Notes: a model not told the origin generated them from the letters alone. 7,985 bases of DNA from JBLHKW01 sp047618565 (GCA_047618565.1 JBLHKW010000193.1:1-7985), one strand, 5' to 3'; positions 1-6,381 are shown, counted from the stretch's first letter. Program-made: numbers and translations.

Positions 1-1440
1 AACGAGCGCGAACGCCTGCGCGTAGGGAAGCGGGAGGCTACCCTGGACGTGATCTTCGAAGAAGGAACCGAGCTCGGGGTAGGTCGCGGCCACGAACTTC
101 TCGAAGAAGCGCTCGCTGTCGAAGGGCGCCTTGGGCCCGTGTTGCTTGACAAAATCCAGGAATACGTCGCGCAGCCCGCGCTCGCCTTTCGACAGCTCGA
201 GTAGACGCAAGTCCAGGATGGACGCAGTCACAGCCCCGAGCTGGTAGACGTTTGGGTACTGGCGGGCGCCCGCGTCCGTGGCCCATTCCGTGCTTATCTG
301 CGCCAGGCTGTAGTCCTGGTCAAAGAAGCGTGAGGTCTGGATCTTTCTGGACAGGGTCTGGAGATGGGACTCGAGGTTCGTGAGCCCCGCGCGCAGCCGC
401 AACATGTGCGCTGACCACTCCGTCACGCCCTCGTAGAGCCAGAGGTGCTGGTCGAGGCGTGGGCTCGAGTAGTCGAAGTTCGCGATGGCTTCACTCTTGA
501 GATGCAGAGGCGTCAGGATGTGCATGAACTCGTGGGCAATCACCTCGGCCAGCCGCTCGAGCGAGCTGCCGGAGGCCGGCAGAGTGTAGAGCGAGCTGTA
601 GGAGTGCTCGAGTGCGCCCATCGCGCGAACTCCATTGCGCTGCATGGACTCCATGCTCATGAAGTCCATCAGAAACACGTAACGATCGACGGGCGCGAAC
701 CCGATGAACTTCTCGGCGGCCACGAGCACATCCCCGGCCGCGAAGAGCACTTCATCGGCGCTCAGTCTGGCATCCTCGGAGTGCACGAAGATCTCGACCT
801 CGATGTCGCCCACGAAGATGCCGGTGCTGGACAGCTCCCCCATCAAGATCGGTGAGTCCGCGAGGGTCCGGTACGAGGAGGCCTGGTACTCACCCGAGCT
901 GGTCTTGCGCAGCGCAGTCCCGACCAGCCATTCGGGGTTGTGCTGGAGCCGCAGGCGGACGGGGACGTTGAGGTGGTGCTCGAAGTATCCGAGTGTCGCG
1001 AACGTATTCAGGATGATGTAGGTCCCCTCGATCCCCGTGCCTCCGGCTGACATCATTCCGGGTCCGGCCAGGTCCGAGCCCAGGGTGTCTTCGATGGCGT
1101 ACACGATGCTCGCGACCCGTTCGGGATCGCTCAGCTTCCAGCGGTTGGTGCCCTGCTGCTCCACCGGGACCTGGGCGCCCTGCGCATCGAGGGCTTCCAG
1201 CGACTGTACGAAGCGGCCAAAATCCAGGACCGAGTAGGTCCCAGGGGCCGTGGCCACGAAGTCGAAGAACTTGTCTTCGGGGCCCAGGGGCGGCGGTGTG
1301 ACCGTGACGTGGAAGAGGTCGTCGCTGTGGTCGCTCAGATCGATCTCGTAGAGGATGGACGGCAGCACATCCGGGGCGGCCGAGCTGCGTTCGCCCAGGT
1401 GGGTGAACAGGAGCGGCGCGAGCAGAACGACGGGGATCAT
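1..1440 (-). CDS. M61 family metallopeptidase (glycyl aminopeptidase-like), 3' end outside window
   Basis: This is a predicted exported zinc metallopeptidase of family M61. The minus-strand frame is open from 1440 to the window edge: 480 codons are visible and the C-terminus is missing. Zinc motif HEFMH lies at residues 303-307. The likely third ligand is E337 in LWLYEGVTEW, at the spacing expected for M61, and GALEHSYSSLYTLP (residues 275-288) matches the conserved stretch before the active site. After HExxH the protein has ILTPLHLKS where classical members have a TWNVKR-type sequence; I recall this variant from Bacteroidetes-type M61 proteins. The PDZ domain usual in the family would lie beyond the window. 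The ATG at 1440 gives a hydrophobic start (MIPVVLLAPLLF) ending near SSAA, which is signal-peptide-like but lacks a basic n-region. An in-frame TTG at 1503 would add 21 residues including RPPKR. Neither start has a clear ribosome binding site. The gene lies 124 bases downstream of the MgtC-family gene. Substrate unknown. Confidence 0.9.
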   Translation of the reverse strand, partial: MIPVVLLAPLLFTHLGERSSAAPDVLPSILYEIDLSDHSDDLFHVTVTPPPLGPEDKFFDFVATAPGTYSVLDFGRFVQSLEALDAQGAQVPVEQQGTNRWKLSDPERVASIVYAIEDTLGSDLAGPGMMSAGGTGIEGTYIILNTFATLGYFEHHLNVPVRLRLQHNPEWLVGTALRKTSSGEYQASSYRTLADSPILMGELSSTGIFVGDIEVEIFVHSEDARLSADEVLFAAGDVLVAAEKFIGFAPVDRYVFLMDFMSMESMQRNGVRAMGALEHSYSSLYTLPASGSSLERLAEVIAHEFMHILTPLHLKSEAIANFDYSSPRLDQHLWLYEGVTEWSAHMLRLRAGLTNLESHLQTLSRKIQTSRFFDQDYSLAQISTEWATDAGARQYPNVYQLGAVTASILDLRLLELSKGERGLRDVFLDFVKQHGPKAPFDSERFFEKFVAATYPELGSFFEDHVQGSLPLPYAQAFALV

Positions 1441-1542
1441 TGGCGCGATACGTTTGGGGGGGCGGAATGCAGGGACAAAGCGCCCCTGGCCGCGAGTACG
1501 CAACGCCGCCCGAATATTTGCAGTTGCCCCCCGAGCGAGATC

Positions 1543-1566
1543 GAGCCGAACGGAGCCGAACGGCTC
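1543..1566. repeat. 10-bp tandem repeat with small hairpin at the end of the MgtC-family gene
   Basis: GAGCCGAACG occurs twice in exact tandem (1543-1552 and 1553-1562). The second copy, with the following bases, forms a 5-bp stem (1553-1557 with 1562-1566) around a 4-base loop. It overlaps the stop codon of the MgtC-family gene at 1565-1567. There is no T-run, so it is at best a weak transcript-end or processing signal. The repeat is visible directly; any function is a guess. Confidence 0.4.
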
Positions 1567-2281
1567 AGTTCGGGTTGGAGATCAGCTTCCAGCGAGCGCT
1601 GGTCACGTCGGTCAGGCCCGCAACAGCCTGGGTGACCCGCGGTGACTGCAGTCCGCTCTTGAGCGAGACGTAGAAGACCAGCTCGTGGCAGCTGTCCACG
1701 GAATCCGTTCCACTGGCGATGTCGAGCACGCGACAGCCCTCGTCCTTCAGCAGCTTGGACACCGCGTCCGCCGTGGCCTGGGAGTCGGCGTGGCAGTGCA
1801 TGACGATCAGGCGCCGGTAGATGATCGGGTGAATGAGGCCTGTCAGGCGGTTGAGCACGGTGAGGACGAGCAGGACGATGCCTGTGGCCACGGTTGCCAG
1901 GGCGTAATTCTGATTGCCAAGGACGATCCCGAGGCCCGCGACGAACCAGATACATGCCGCAGTCGTCAGGCCGCGCAGCAGGTCGCCCGAGCGCAGGACC
2001 GTGGCGGCGCCCAGAAACCCGATCCCGGTCACGATGCCTGCGCCCATCCGATTGGGGTCGAAGACCAGGCGTCCGTCGCCCGTGAAGTTGGCAGCGCCCG
2101 TGCGCTGCGAGATCATGATGAGCATGGTCGCTGACATGCAGACAAGCACGTGCGTACGCAATCCCGCCGGGCGTCCATGCCACTCGCGCTCGAGCCCGAT
2201 GACCCCACCCAGGACCAGGGCATAGAGCAGCGGATAGAGGTTCAGCGACTGGAAGTCGGGGATCGGGAACGAAGTCGGCAT
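1565..2281 (-). CDS. MgtC/SapB family inner-membrane protein
   Basis: This 238-residue protein is of full length for the family. The MgtC signature is clear: GGVIGLEREWHGRPAG at residues 25-40, then RTHVLV; NRMGAGIVTGIGFLGAA at 77-93; and GLTTAACIWFVAGLG at 104-118. Hydrophobic segments at about 17-31, 44-58, 80-97, 104-121 and 126-145 give the usual four or five membrane helices. A soluble C-terminal domain (about 155-235) resembles the ACT-like tail of longer MgtC proteins. Salmonella and Mycobacterium MgtC support growth at low magnesium and survival in macrophages, and Salmonella MgtC acts on the F1Fo ATP synthase. In other bacteria the role is mostly unknown, so only an inner-membrane stress or ion-homeostasis role is inferred here. 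The ATG at 2281 has no strong ribosome binding site. The gene starts 81 bases after the histidine kinase stop and could share its transcript. Confidence 0.95.
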   Translation of the reverse strand: MPTSFPIPDFQSLNLYPLLYALVLGGVIGLEREWHGRPAGLRTHVLVCMSATMLIMISQRTGAANFTGDGRLVFDPNRMGAGIVTGIGFLGAATVLRSGDLLRGLTTAACIWFVAGLGIVLGNQNYALATVATGIVLLVLTVLNRLTGLIHPIIYRRLIVMHCHADSQATADAVSKLLKDEGCRVLDIASGTDSVDSCHELVFYVSLKSGLQSPRVTQAVAGLTDVTSARWKLISNPN

Positions 2282-2362
2282 GTCCGTGGGCTCGGGTCTA
2301 CCTTCGGCAGATCCTACCCGAAACCCAAGTCGTCCTGCGAGCCATGACCTGTTGATTCGCCG

Positions 2363-4003
2363 TCAGGCGACGATCTCGGTCTTGCGCGCGACAGCCTTGC
2401 GGATGGGCAGGCGGATGACGAAGGTCGTGCCCTGGCCGAGTTCGGTCTCGAAGCGGAGCTGCCCCTCGTGCTTGACTACGATCACGTCGTGGGCGATCGC
2501 CAGTCCCTGGCCCGTTCCCCGGCCGACTTCCTTGGTGGTGAAGAACGGATCAAAAATCCGCTGGCGTACGGCCTCCGGAATGCCGGCACCGCTGTCGGCC
2601 ATACGGACCTCGATCGATCCGTCCACGACCGCGGTGCTGATCGCGATGGTGCCACGCTCCGATTCCGAGCGTAGGTCCTCGATCGCATGTGCGGCGTTGA
2701 CGATCAGGTTGAGGATGACCTGATTCAGCAGCCCGGGCAAGCAATCCACCATCGGGAGCTCGGAATCGAGATCGAGTTGCACCTCGGCCACGTACTTCCA
2801 GGCGCTGGTGGAGACGGTGACGGTACTTTCTATGAGCGCATTCAGGTCGACCCGGGTCATCTGCGTCTGTCCGGGATGGGAGAAGGACTTCATCGCGCCG
2901 ACAATCTTGGAGACGCGGCGGACACCCTCGAGAGCCTGGCCGATGGCCAGCGGAACTTCGAGTAGCAATTCGTCTCGATCGGCCGGGCTCATATCCCGCT
3001 CGCCATCCAGCGCGGCGCGTTCGAGCAATGAGAGCACGTCCTCGAAGGCGTGTTGCAGGAAGCTGACGTTGTCTGCAACGAACTGAATCGGCGTGTTGAT
3101 CTCGTGAGCGATCCCCGCTGCAAGCTGCCCGATCGCTGCGACCTTGCGTCCCGTTTCGAGCTGCACTCGTAGCTGCATGTGCTCCGTCTGGTCCTCCGCG
3201 AGTAACAGGACCCCACGGCACTTGCCGGCGCCATCGAGGAGCGGGTGAATGCGCGCGTCGAGTACACCGACGGTGCCGTCATCGCGCGTGTAGTCGAGGC
3301 TCGGTAGCTGGACCGTTCTCTCCTCCCGGCGGCAACTCTGGCAGGCCAGCTCGACCGCAGCGGTGTCCCAGGGGATTCGCGCCTGGGTGATCGTGGTCCC
3401 GAGCCGCTCCTGCGCGGAGCCACCCAGGATCATTTTCGCCGAGTCGTTCCACTGGACAATCCTGTCCTCATCGTCGATCGCCACCAGCAGCGAGGTGATC
3501 GAGTGCAGCAGCATGCGCCGGTTCCTGAGTTCATCCTCAAGCTGCATGTGGGCGGTCGCCAGCTCTTCCGAGTTGTGTTGCAGCTCGTGACTCTTTTTGA
3601 GGATCAACTTCTCGCGCTGATCGGAGTGGGAGAGATCCTGGATCTCGAGCAGGCAGGAGCGTCGAGCATCCTCTCCGAGCAGACCCTGGATCGTCACGGA
3701 TTGCACGGCGCGACGCGATGGGTCCTGGACCTGCGTCAGCGGGAACGGGTGCGGCGTGAACGCCTGCGACAGGACCGAGCTGGAGCCGGTGCGCGTCGCC
3801 AGATCGACCGCCCGCAGCAGGCGCGGAGCGAGCGCATGGCCCGGGAAGACCGTCGCCAGTTGCTGTCCGATCACTACTTCCTGGGTGAGGCCGGACCAGC
3901 TCTCCATCTTGTTATTCCAGAGGATGATCGAGCGGGACTCGTCCACCATGATGAGTCCGGTCGACGACCTCTGCATGGCCGTTGCGAGCAGGGTGCAATC
4001 CAT
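2363..4003 (-). CDS. Soluble PAS-PAS sensor histidine kinase (HEINTP type)
   Basis: A 546-residue cytoplasmic sensor kinase with no membrane segment. Order: PAS-like domain (about 5-125); a charged, probably coiled-coil linker (about 128-165); a second PAS domain (about 166-275, with LLVAIDDEDRIVQWN at 172-186); then the kinase core. The phosphoacceptor is H300 in AAGIAHEINTP. The ATP-binding domain has the N-box N436 (NLIVNAAHAI), G1 D470 (DSGAGIP), F-box DPFFTTKE (485-492) and G2 GRGTGQG (494-500), so it should be active. A CxxC pair (C221, C224) lies in PAS2. The ATG at 4003 is 4 bases after the CheC-like stop, with a GGTGGGG stretch upstream. The frame stays open to 4201, but that extension runs through the CheC-like gene and is not kinase-like. 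A GTG at 4018 is a less likely start. Expected role: autophosphorylate and phosphorylate the receiver encoded at 4628-4999. The signal is unknown; the PAS domains and lack of membrane segments point to an intracellular cue or a partner protein. Confidence 0.96.
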   Translation of the reverse strand: MDCTLLATAMQRSSTGLIMVDESRSIILWNNKMESWSGLTQEVVIGQQLATVFPGHALAPRLLRAVDLATRTGSSSVLSQAFTPHPFPLTQVQDPSRRAVQSVTIQGLLGEDARRSCLLEIQDLSHSDQREKLILKKSHELQHNSEELATAHMQLEDELRNRRMLLHSITSLLVAIDDEDRIVQWNDSAKMILGGSAQERLGTTITQARIPWDTAAVELACQSCRREERTVQLPSLDYTRDDGTVGVLDARIHPLLDGAGKCRGVLLLAEDQTEHMQLRVQLETGRKVAAIGQLAAGIAHEINTPIQFVADNVSFLQHAFEDVLSLLERAALDGERDMSPADRDELLLEVPLAIGQALEGVRRVSKIVGAMKSFSHPGQTQMTRVDLNALIESTVTVSTSAWKYVAEVQLDLDSELPMVDCLPGLLNQVILNLIVNAAHAIEDLRSESERGTIAISTAVVDGSIEVRMADSGAGIPEAVRQRIFDPFFTTKEVGRGTGQGLAIAHDVIVVKHEGQLRFETELGQGTTFVIRLPIRKAVARKTEIVA

Positions 4004-4007
4004 CGTG

Positions 4008-4631
4008 TCAGGCCCCACCCATGGTCTTGAGGAAGTCAGACAGGCAGGTCTGCAGGGCGTCGCCATTCCGCATGTCCAGGGAGAAGCCCAGCTGCCCGGC
4101 GACCGACGGGGCCGAGAGCGCGAATCGCATGCGCATGTAGAGCAGCTCATGGCCGGCCGAGTGCCCGGCGCCATCGGCGAAGATCTCCTGGCAGTGACCA
4201 CTTTTGAGCGCGGGCAAGCCGGTCTCGAAGCTGGTGTTCAGCATCTGGCCGATGCCGCCCAGGCTCGCGTTCAGGACCACGTTCCCGACCTCCCGCAGGG
4301 CGTCCGCCTGAAGGACGGGCAACTCCTCGGAGGCGCTCTCCTCCCGAAGCAGCGCACGTACGAGCTCGAGACTCTCGGTGGCCGAGTAGAGCAGCATTGC
4401 CGTGCCGCCGAAGGGACCCACGAAGTCCTGGATGACGGCCGTGAACTCTTCCGTGGGATTCACGCCGATCCTCTCCTCGAGCTCCGCGAAACCGATCATG
4501 TGTACCTCCGGTACGGAGAGCATGATCTCGTGGCCCCCACCGGTGAGCTCCTCGAGCACACCGGCCGCCATGCCGGCACCGGCGTTGAAGGCCTCCTTCA
4601 GGAGGTCAAGTTCCATCTCGGTCAGCCTCAT
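4008..4631 (-). CDS. CheC-like phosphatase of phosphorylated CheY-type receivers
   Basis: A 207-residue protein, normal CheC length, with the family's two-fold internal symmetry. The CheC/CheX/FliY active-site pattern (D/S, three residues, E, two residues, N, then about 22 residues and P) appears twice. The first copy is D9, E13, N16, with P41 after 24 residues. The second is D110, E114, N117, with P140 after exactly 22. Family members use the E and N to speed dephosphorylation of CheY-P, so this protein probably turns over the phosphoryl group on the receiver encoded just upstream. The ATG at 4631 overlaps that gene's TGA by 4 bases (ATGA), a common sign of translational coupling; M6 is an alternative start. 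The kinase begins 4 bases downstream. No CheD, CheA, CheW or receptor gene is in view, so a chemotaxis role is not shown; adaptation or signal termination in a separate pathway is more likely. Confidence 0.92.
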   Translation of the reverse strand: MRLTEMELDLLKEAFNAGAGMAAGVLEELTGGGHEIMLSVPEVHMIGFAELEERIGVNPTEEFTAVIQDFVGPFGGTAMLLYSATESLELVRALLREESASEELPVLQADALREVGNVVLNASLGGIGQMLNTSFETGLPALKSGHCQEIFADGAGHSAGHELLYMRMRFALSAPSVAGQLGFSLDMRNGDALQTCLSDFLKTMGGA

Positions 4632-4999
4632 GGGTGGGACTCGCAGTTGCCAAGGCAGTCGCGCAGCTTGTCCTGGGTGGGCGGCTTGACGATGAAACCC
4701 ACACCCATCGAGTGCGCGCGGTCCGCGAGGCTTTTCTGATTGTTCGCCGTCGCGAGAATCAGGCGGGCGTCGGGCTGAAGAAAGTGGAGCTGCTGGGCCA
4801 GTTCAAGCCCGTCAATACCCGGCATGTTGAAGTCGAGGATGGCGAGATCGAAATTCTCCTGCGCAGCCGCGACTGCTTCCAGGGCCGCTTCCCCGGATTC
4901 GGCCGTCGTGATCTCGCATCCCTCAAGAAACTCGGATACACAGCGCGAGATCATCATCCGGGCGACGGTGCTGTCGTCTACAATCAGTACGTTCTTCAT
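4628..4999 (-). CDS. Stand-alone CheY-like response regulator receiver
   Basis: A 123-residue single receiver domain without an output domain. All key residues are present: acidic pair D8 and D9 (MKNVLIVDDS), phosphoacceptor D56 in LAILDFNMPG, T84 in LILATAN, and K105 in FIVKPP. It should accept phosphate from a histidine kinase and signal by protein contact, as CheY does. It is the first gene of the receiver/CheC-like/kinase set, so the phosphatase and kinase genes next to it are its likely partners. Its TGA overlaps the CheC-like ATG. The ATG at 4999 is preceded by AAGAGAA (5008-5002), a weak but plausible ribosome binding site very close to the start. What the phosphorylated receiver binds cannot be told from this window. 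Confidence 0.96.
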   Translation of the reverse strand: MKNVLIVDDSTVARMMISRCVSEFLEGCEITTAESGEAALEAVAAAQENFDLAILDFNMPGIDGLELAQQLHFLQPDARLILATANNQKSLADRAHSMGVGFIVKPPTQDKLRDCLGNCESHP

Positions 5000-5256
5000 C
5001 GTTCTCTTGGCTGTTGTGTATCGAAGGCTGTGCGGCCTCCGTCGGTCTCAGTTCCCCCGCGGGCCGGAATGACGCGCAGCAAGGCGTGTCAGCTGCCGCC
5101 GATCTCGAGGTGAGTTATTCAGGGGTTGCCCTTTTCTGTTCAGCGCGCAATGAGCGCACCGCGATGTATCGGCAGCGACCATGGGCCCCTCCTACGAAAC
5201 TTTTGCGTCTCCCCTACGGCGCACCGTATTCGATGCGCTCCGGCGTTCCCGTCGTA

Positions 5257-5330
5257 GCGCGTTTGCGCGCGACGCGCTTTGCCCCGGTGAGGCGCTTTGC
5301 CCCGGTGAGGCGCTGAGTCCGCAAACGTGC
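5257..5330. repeat. Inverted repeat enclosing the 18-bp tandem duplication
   Basis: CGTTTGCG (5260-5267) is exactly complementary to CGCAAACG (5320-5327). Two more base pairs outside, across one G-T mismatch, extend the stem to 11 positions (5257-5267 with 5320-5330), with 52 bases between the arms. The enclosed segment carries the 18-bp duplication. It could fold as RNA or be the remains of a small palindromic element. The arms are seen in the sequence; the role is unknown. Confidence 0.4.
5274..5309. repeat. Perfect 18-bp tandem duplication
   Basis: GCGCTTTGCCCCGGTGAG occurs twice head to tail without mismatch (5274-5291 and 5292-5309), followed by five bases of a third copy (GCGCT, 5310-5314). 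Exact identity suggests a recent duplication by slippage. The period is a multiple of three, but no credible gene covers it. Two close copies of one site could serve as a protein-binding array. Confidence 0.75.
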
Positions 5331-5407
5331 GTAGGGCGCCCTTCCTGCTCCAGGTGGGAACTCGCAACCTGGCCCAGGAACAGGAAACCGGGCTGACATT
5401 GGAATCA

Positions 5408-5432
5408 CTACGCGTAGCCAAAATACGCGTAG
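5408..5432. promoter_or_regulatory. 9-bp inverted repeat made of two TACGCGTA palindromes (possible operator)
   Basis: CTACGCGTA (5408-5416) and TACGCGTAG (5424-5432) are perfect inverted arms around a 7-base spacer. Each arm contains the self-complementary core TACGCGTA, so the site is also two copies of the same palindrome 15 bases apart. This could be a double operator or a hairpin. No T-run follows on either strand, so a terminator is unlikely. It lies about 410 bases upstream of the receiver gene start, far for a simple operator. Confidence 0.4.
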
Positions 5433-5628
5433 AAATCTCGGATTCGACGGAGCCAGGTCCGGGAATCCGGGACGTTGGCGAGCATCGAAAGTTTCACGCG
5501 CAGCTAGCCCCGAGCGATGCGAGTGGATCCACGGGGCGGTCAGCTCCGAAACCCTCGGGTCCCCGCGTCGAGCTGCGCTGGTCCCGTTGCGTCGTCCCGC
5601 ACGGATGGGGTCGCATGCGTGTGCCCAT

Positions 5629-5647
5629 TCGAGCACCGCATGCTCGA
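5629..5647. repeat. 7-bp perfect inverted repeat
   Basis: TCGAGCA (5629-5635) and TGCTCGA (5641-5647) are exact inverted arms with a 5-base loop, a size that folds well as an RNA hairpin. There is no T-run. It is one of several such hairpins in this gene-free stretch. Confidence 0.4.
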
Positions 5648-5680
5648 CGCCGTTAGGTGGATCGTGTGGGCCCGTGGCTT

Positions 5681-5700
5681 CGTGCGCGGCATGGCGCACG
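5681..5700. repeat. 7-bp GC-rich perfect inverted repeat
   Basis: CGTGCGC (5681-5687) and GCGCACG (5694-5700) pair exactly around a 6-base loop. The stem is strong (six of seven pairs are G-C), but no T-tract follows on either strand. Function unknown. Confidence 0.4.
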
Positions 5701-5792
5701 ACTCAACAACCTCCGTTGCAGTCCTGAGGACCGCCGGGTGGTTGCCAACACGACCCGGATCCGTCGGCGGATGCCACAAGTCGCTTCGCCAC

Positions 5793-5840
5793 AAAAGGCC
5801 TGCCGGCATGCCTTCGGGAGCCGTTTCACATGGAAGGCAT
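5793..5840 (-). terminator. Terminator-like hairpin with a competing upstream arm
   Basis: Read on the minus strand, AAGGC (5814-5810) pairs with GCCTT (5799-5795) around a 10-base loop that contains the palindrome TGCCGGCA. The second arm runs into four T residues (5796-5793), as in a weak intrinsic terminator. It lies about 70 bases after the stop of the minus-strand membrane protein gene. An upstream sequence, ATGCCTTC (5840-5833), is exactly complementary to GAAGGCAT (5815-5808). That pairing would occupy the first arm of the terminator, so the two structures are mutually exclusive. The short T-run keeps confidence low. Confidence 0.35.
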
Positions 5841-5883
5841 CGCGCGCGCCGTCGTGGCTGCGGTCGGGCAAACGTGGTTCGCG

Positions 5884-6333
5884 CTACTTGAACGCGCCGC
5901 GCCGCTTCATCGCTCGGGCATAAAGGAAGAATACCAACGAGCAGGCGAAGACCGCGGCATTGATGCCAAGCGAAGTGGGGTCGCCCATGACCTCCATGCC
6001 GTTCGAGAATCCGTAGTTGTGTACCGTCGTGCTCATCATGGCGACCAGCGATACCAGGAATACGAACACCGCCAGGCGTTTACGGGCCAGCAACAGCAAG
6101 GATCCGAGGACACCGCCCCAGACCGCCGTTGCCCAGCTTGCGACAACCCATGTCGGTAGCCCGTAGAAGAAGTCGAGCTGCGCCTCCGTGAACTTCGACA
6201 GGTAAGACTCGTTCTCGGTCTCGGTCATCACGTAGTCCATGGCACCCATTGAGTTCCACAGAAGTGCGAGGATGCCGACGAGCCACAGGTGCCAGGGCGT
6301 GCCCTTGGGCTTCTTTTTCTCGGATGCGGCCAT
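5884..6333 (-). CDS. Small four-helix membrane protein of unknown function
   Basis: A 149-residue inner-membrane protein. After a basic N-terminus (MAASEKKKPKG) there are four hydrophobic helices at about 14-32, 56-82, 86-104 and 121-141, and the C-terminus is basic (MKRRGAFK). The first helix runs from PWHLW through LLWNSMGAMDYVMT and is followed by a polar loop (TENESYLSKFTEAQ), a pattern I recall from a conserved proteobacterial family of about 150 residues. Members are usually labelled hypothetical, sometimes sugar transporter; I know of no experimental basis for that name and do not adopt it. The ATG at 6333 has only a weak purine-rich stretch before it, and the gene ends in TAG. It diverges from the permease gene across 75 bases, so their promoters share the gap, but this does not show a joint function. 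Confidence 0.85.
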   Translation of the reverse strand: MAASEKKKPKGTPWHLWLVGILALLWNSMGAMDYVMTETENESYLSKFTEAQLDFFYGLPTWVVASWATAVWGGVLGSLLLLARKRLAVFVFLVSLVAMMSTTVHNYGFSNGMEVMGDPTSLGINAAVFACSLVFFLYARAMKRRGAFK

Positions 6334-6381
6334 GATCTCGTTCTCGCTTGGGTGGGTAGGGAAGGGCGATGCCGATGTTGA

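Larger units (their letters stand above)
5000..5883. other. Long intergenic region without a convincing gene
   Basis: These 884 bases separate the receiver gene from the small membrane protein gene; both neighbours are on the minus strand. Open frames here translate to Arg-, His-, Pro- and Cys-rich strings with no domain, hydrophobic pattern or ribosome binding site, so I judge it non-coding. It should contain the promoter and leader of the receiver operon, but I see no clear -35/-10 pair. It holds a tandem duplication, five perfect inverted repeats with arms of 7-9 bp, and a terminator-like hairpin near the right end, listed separately. I found no tRNA-like T-arm or riboswitch core that I recognise. 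Confidence 0.7.

Noticed and set aside
445..1237. Plus-strand open frames opposite the M61 gene
   Set aside because: The minus-strand frame is continuous across the region and carries the HExxH and EGVTE motifs; the plus frames are shadows.
2282..2362. Possible terminator between the kinase and MgtC-family genes
   Set aside because: Only a 6-bp inverted repeat (2292-2297 with 2316-2321) with an 18-base spacer and no T-run was found, too weak to call.
2550..3221. Minus-strand 223-codon open frame within the kinase gene
   Set aside because: It is an out-of-frame shadow of the kinase core, very Arg/Gly-rich and without recognisable motifs.
4004..4201. N-terminal extension of the kinase frame to 4201
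   Set aside because: The added 66 residues overlap the CheC-like gene, have a Ser/Pro/Arg/Cys-rich composition unlike a sensor domain, and an ATG immediately follows the CheC-like stop.
3756..4739. Plus-strand open frame of 327 codons
   Set aside because: It lies antisense to the kinase, CheC-like and receiver genes, whose catalytic motifs are unmistakable. Its translation has no domain; long antisense frames are common in GC-rich coding DNA.
5214..5699. Minus-strand 161-codon open frame in the intergenic region
   Set aside because: Its composition is Arg/Pro/His-rich with no domain or hydrophobic pattern. It contains the translated 18-bp duplication but has no plausible ribosome binding site.
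5821..5840. parS-like sequence around GTTTCACATGGAA
   Set aside because: It matches only about 11 of 16 positions of the consensus TGTTTCACGTGAAACA and breaks the palindrome, so it is not a credible ParB site.
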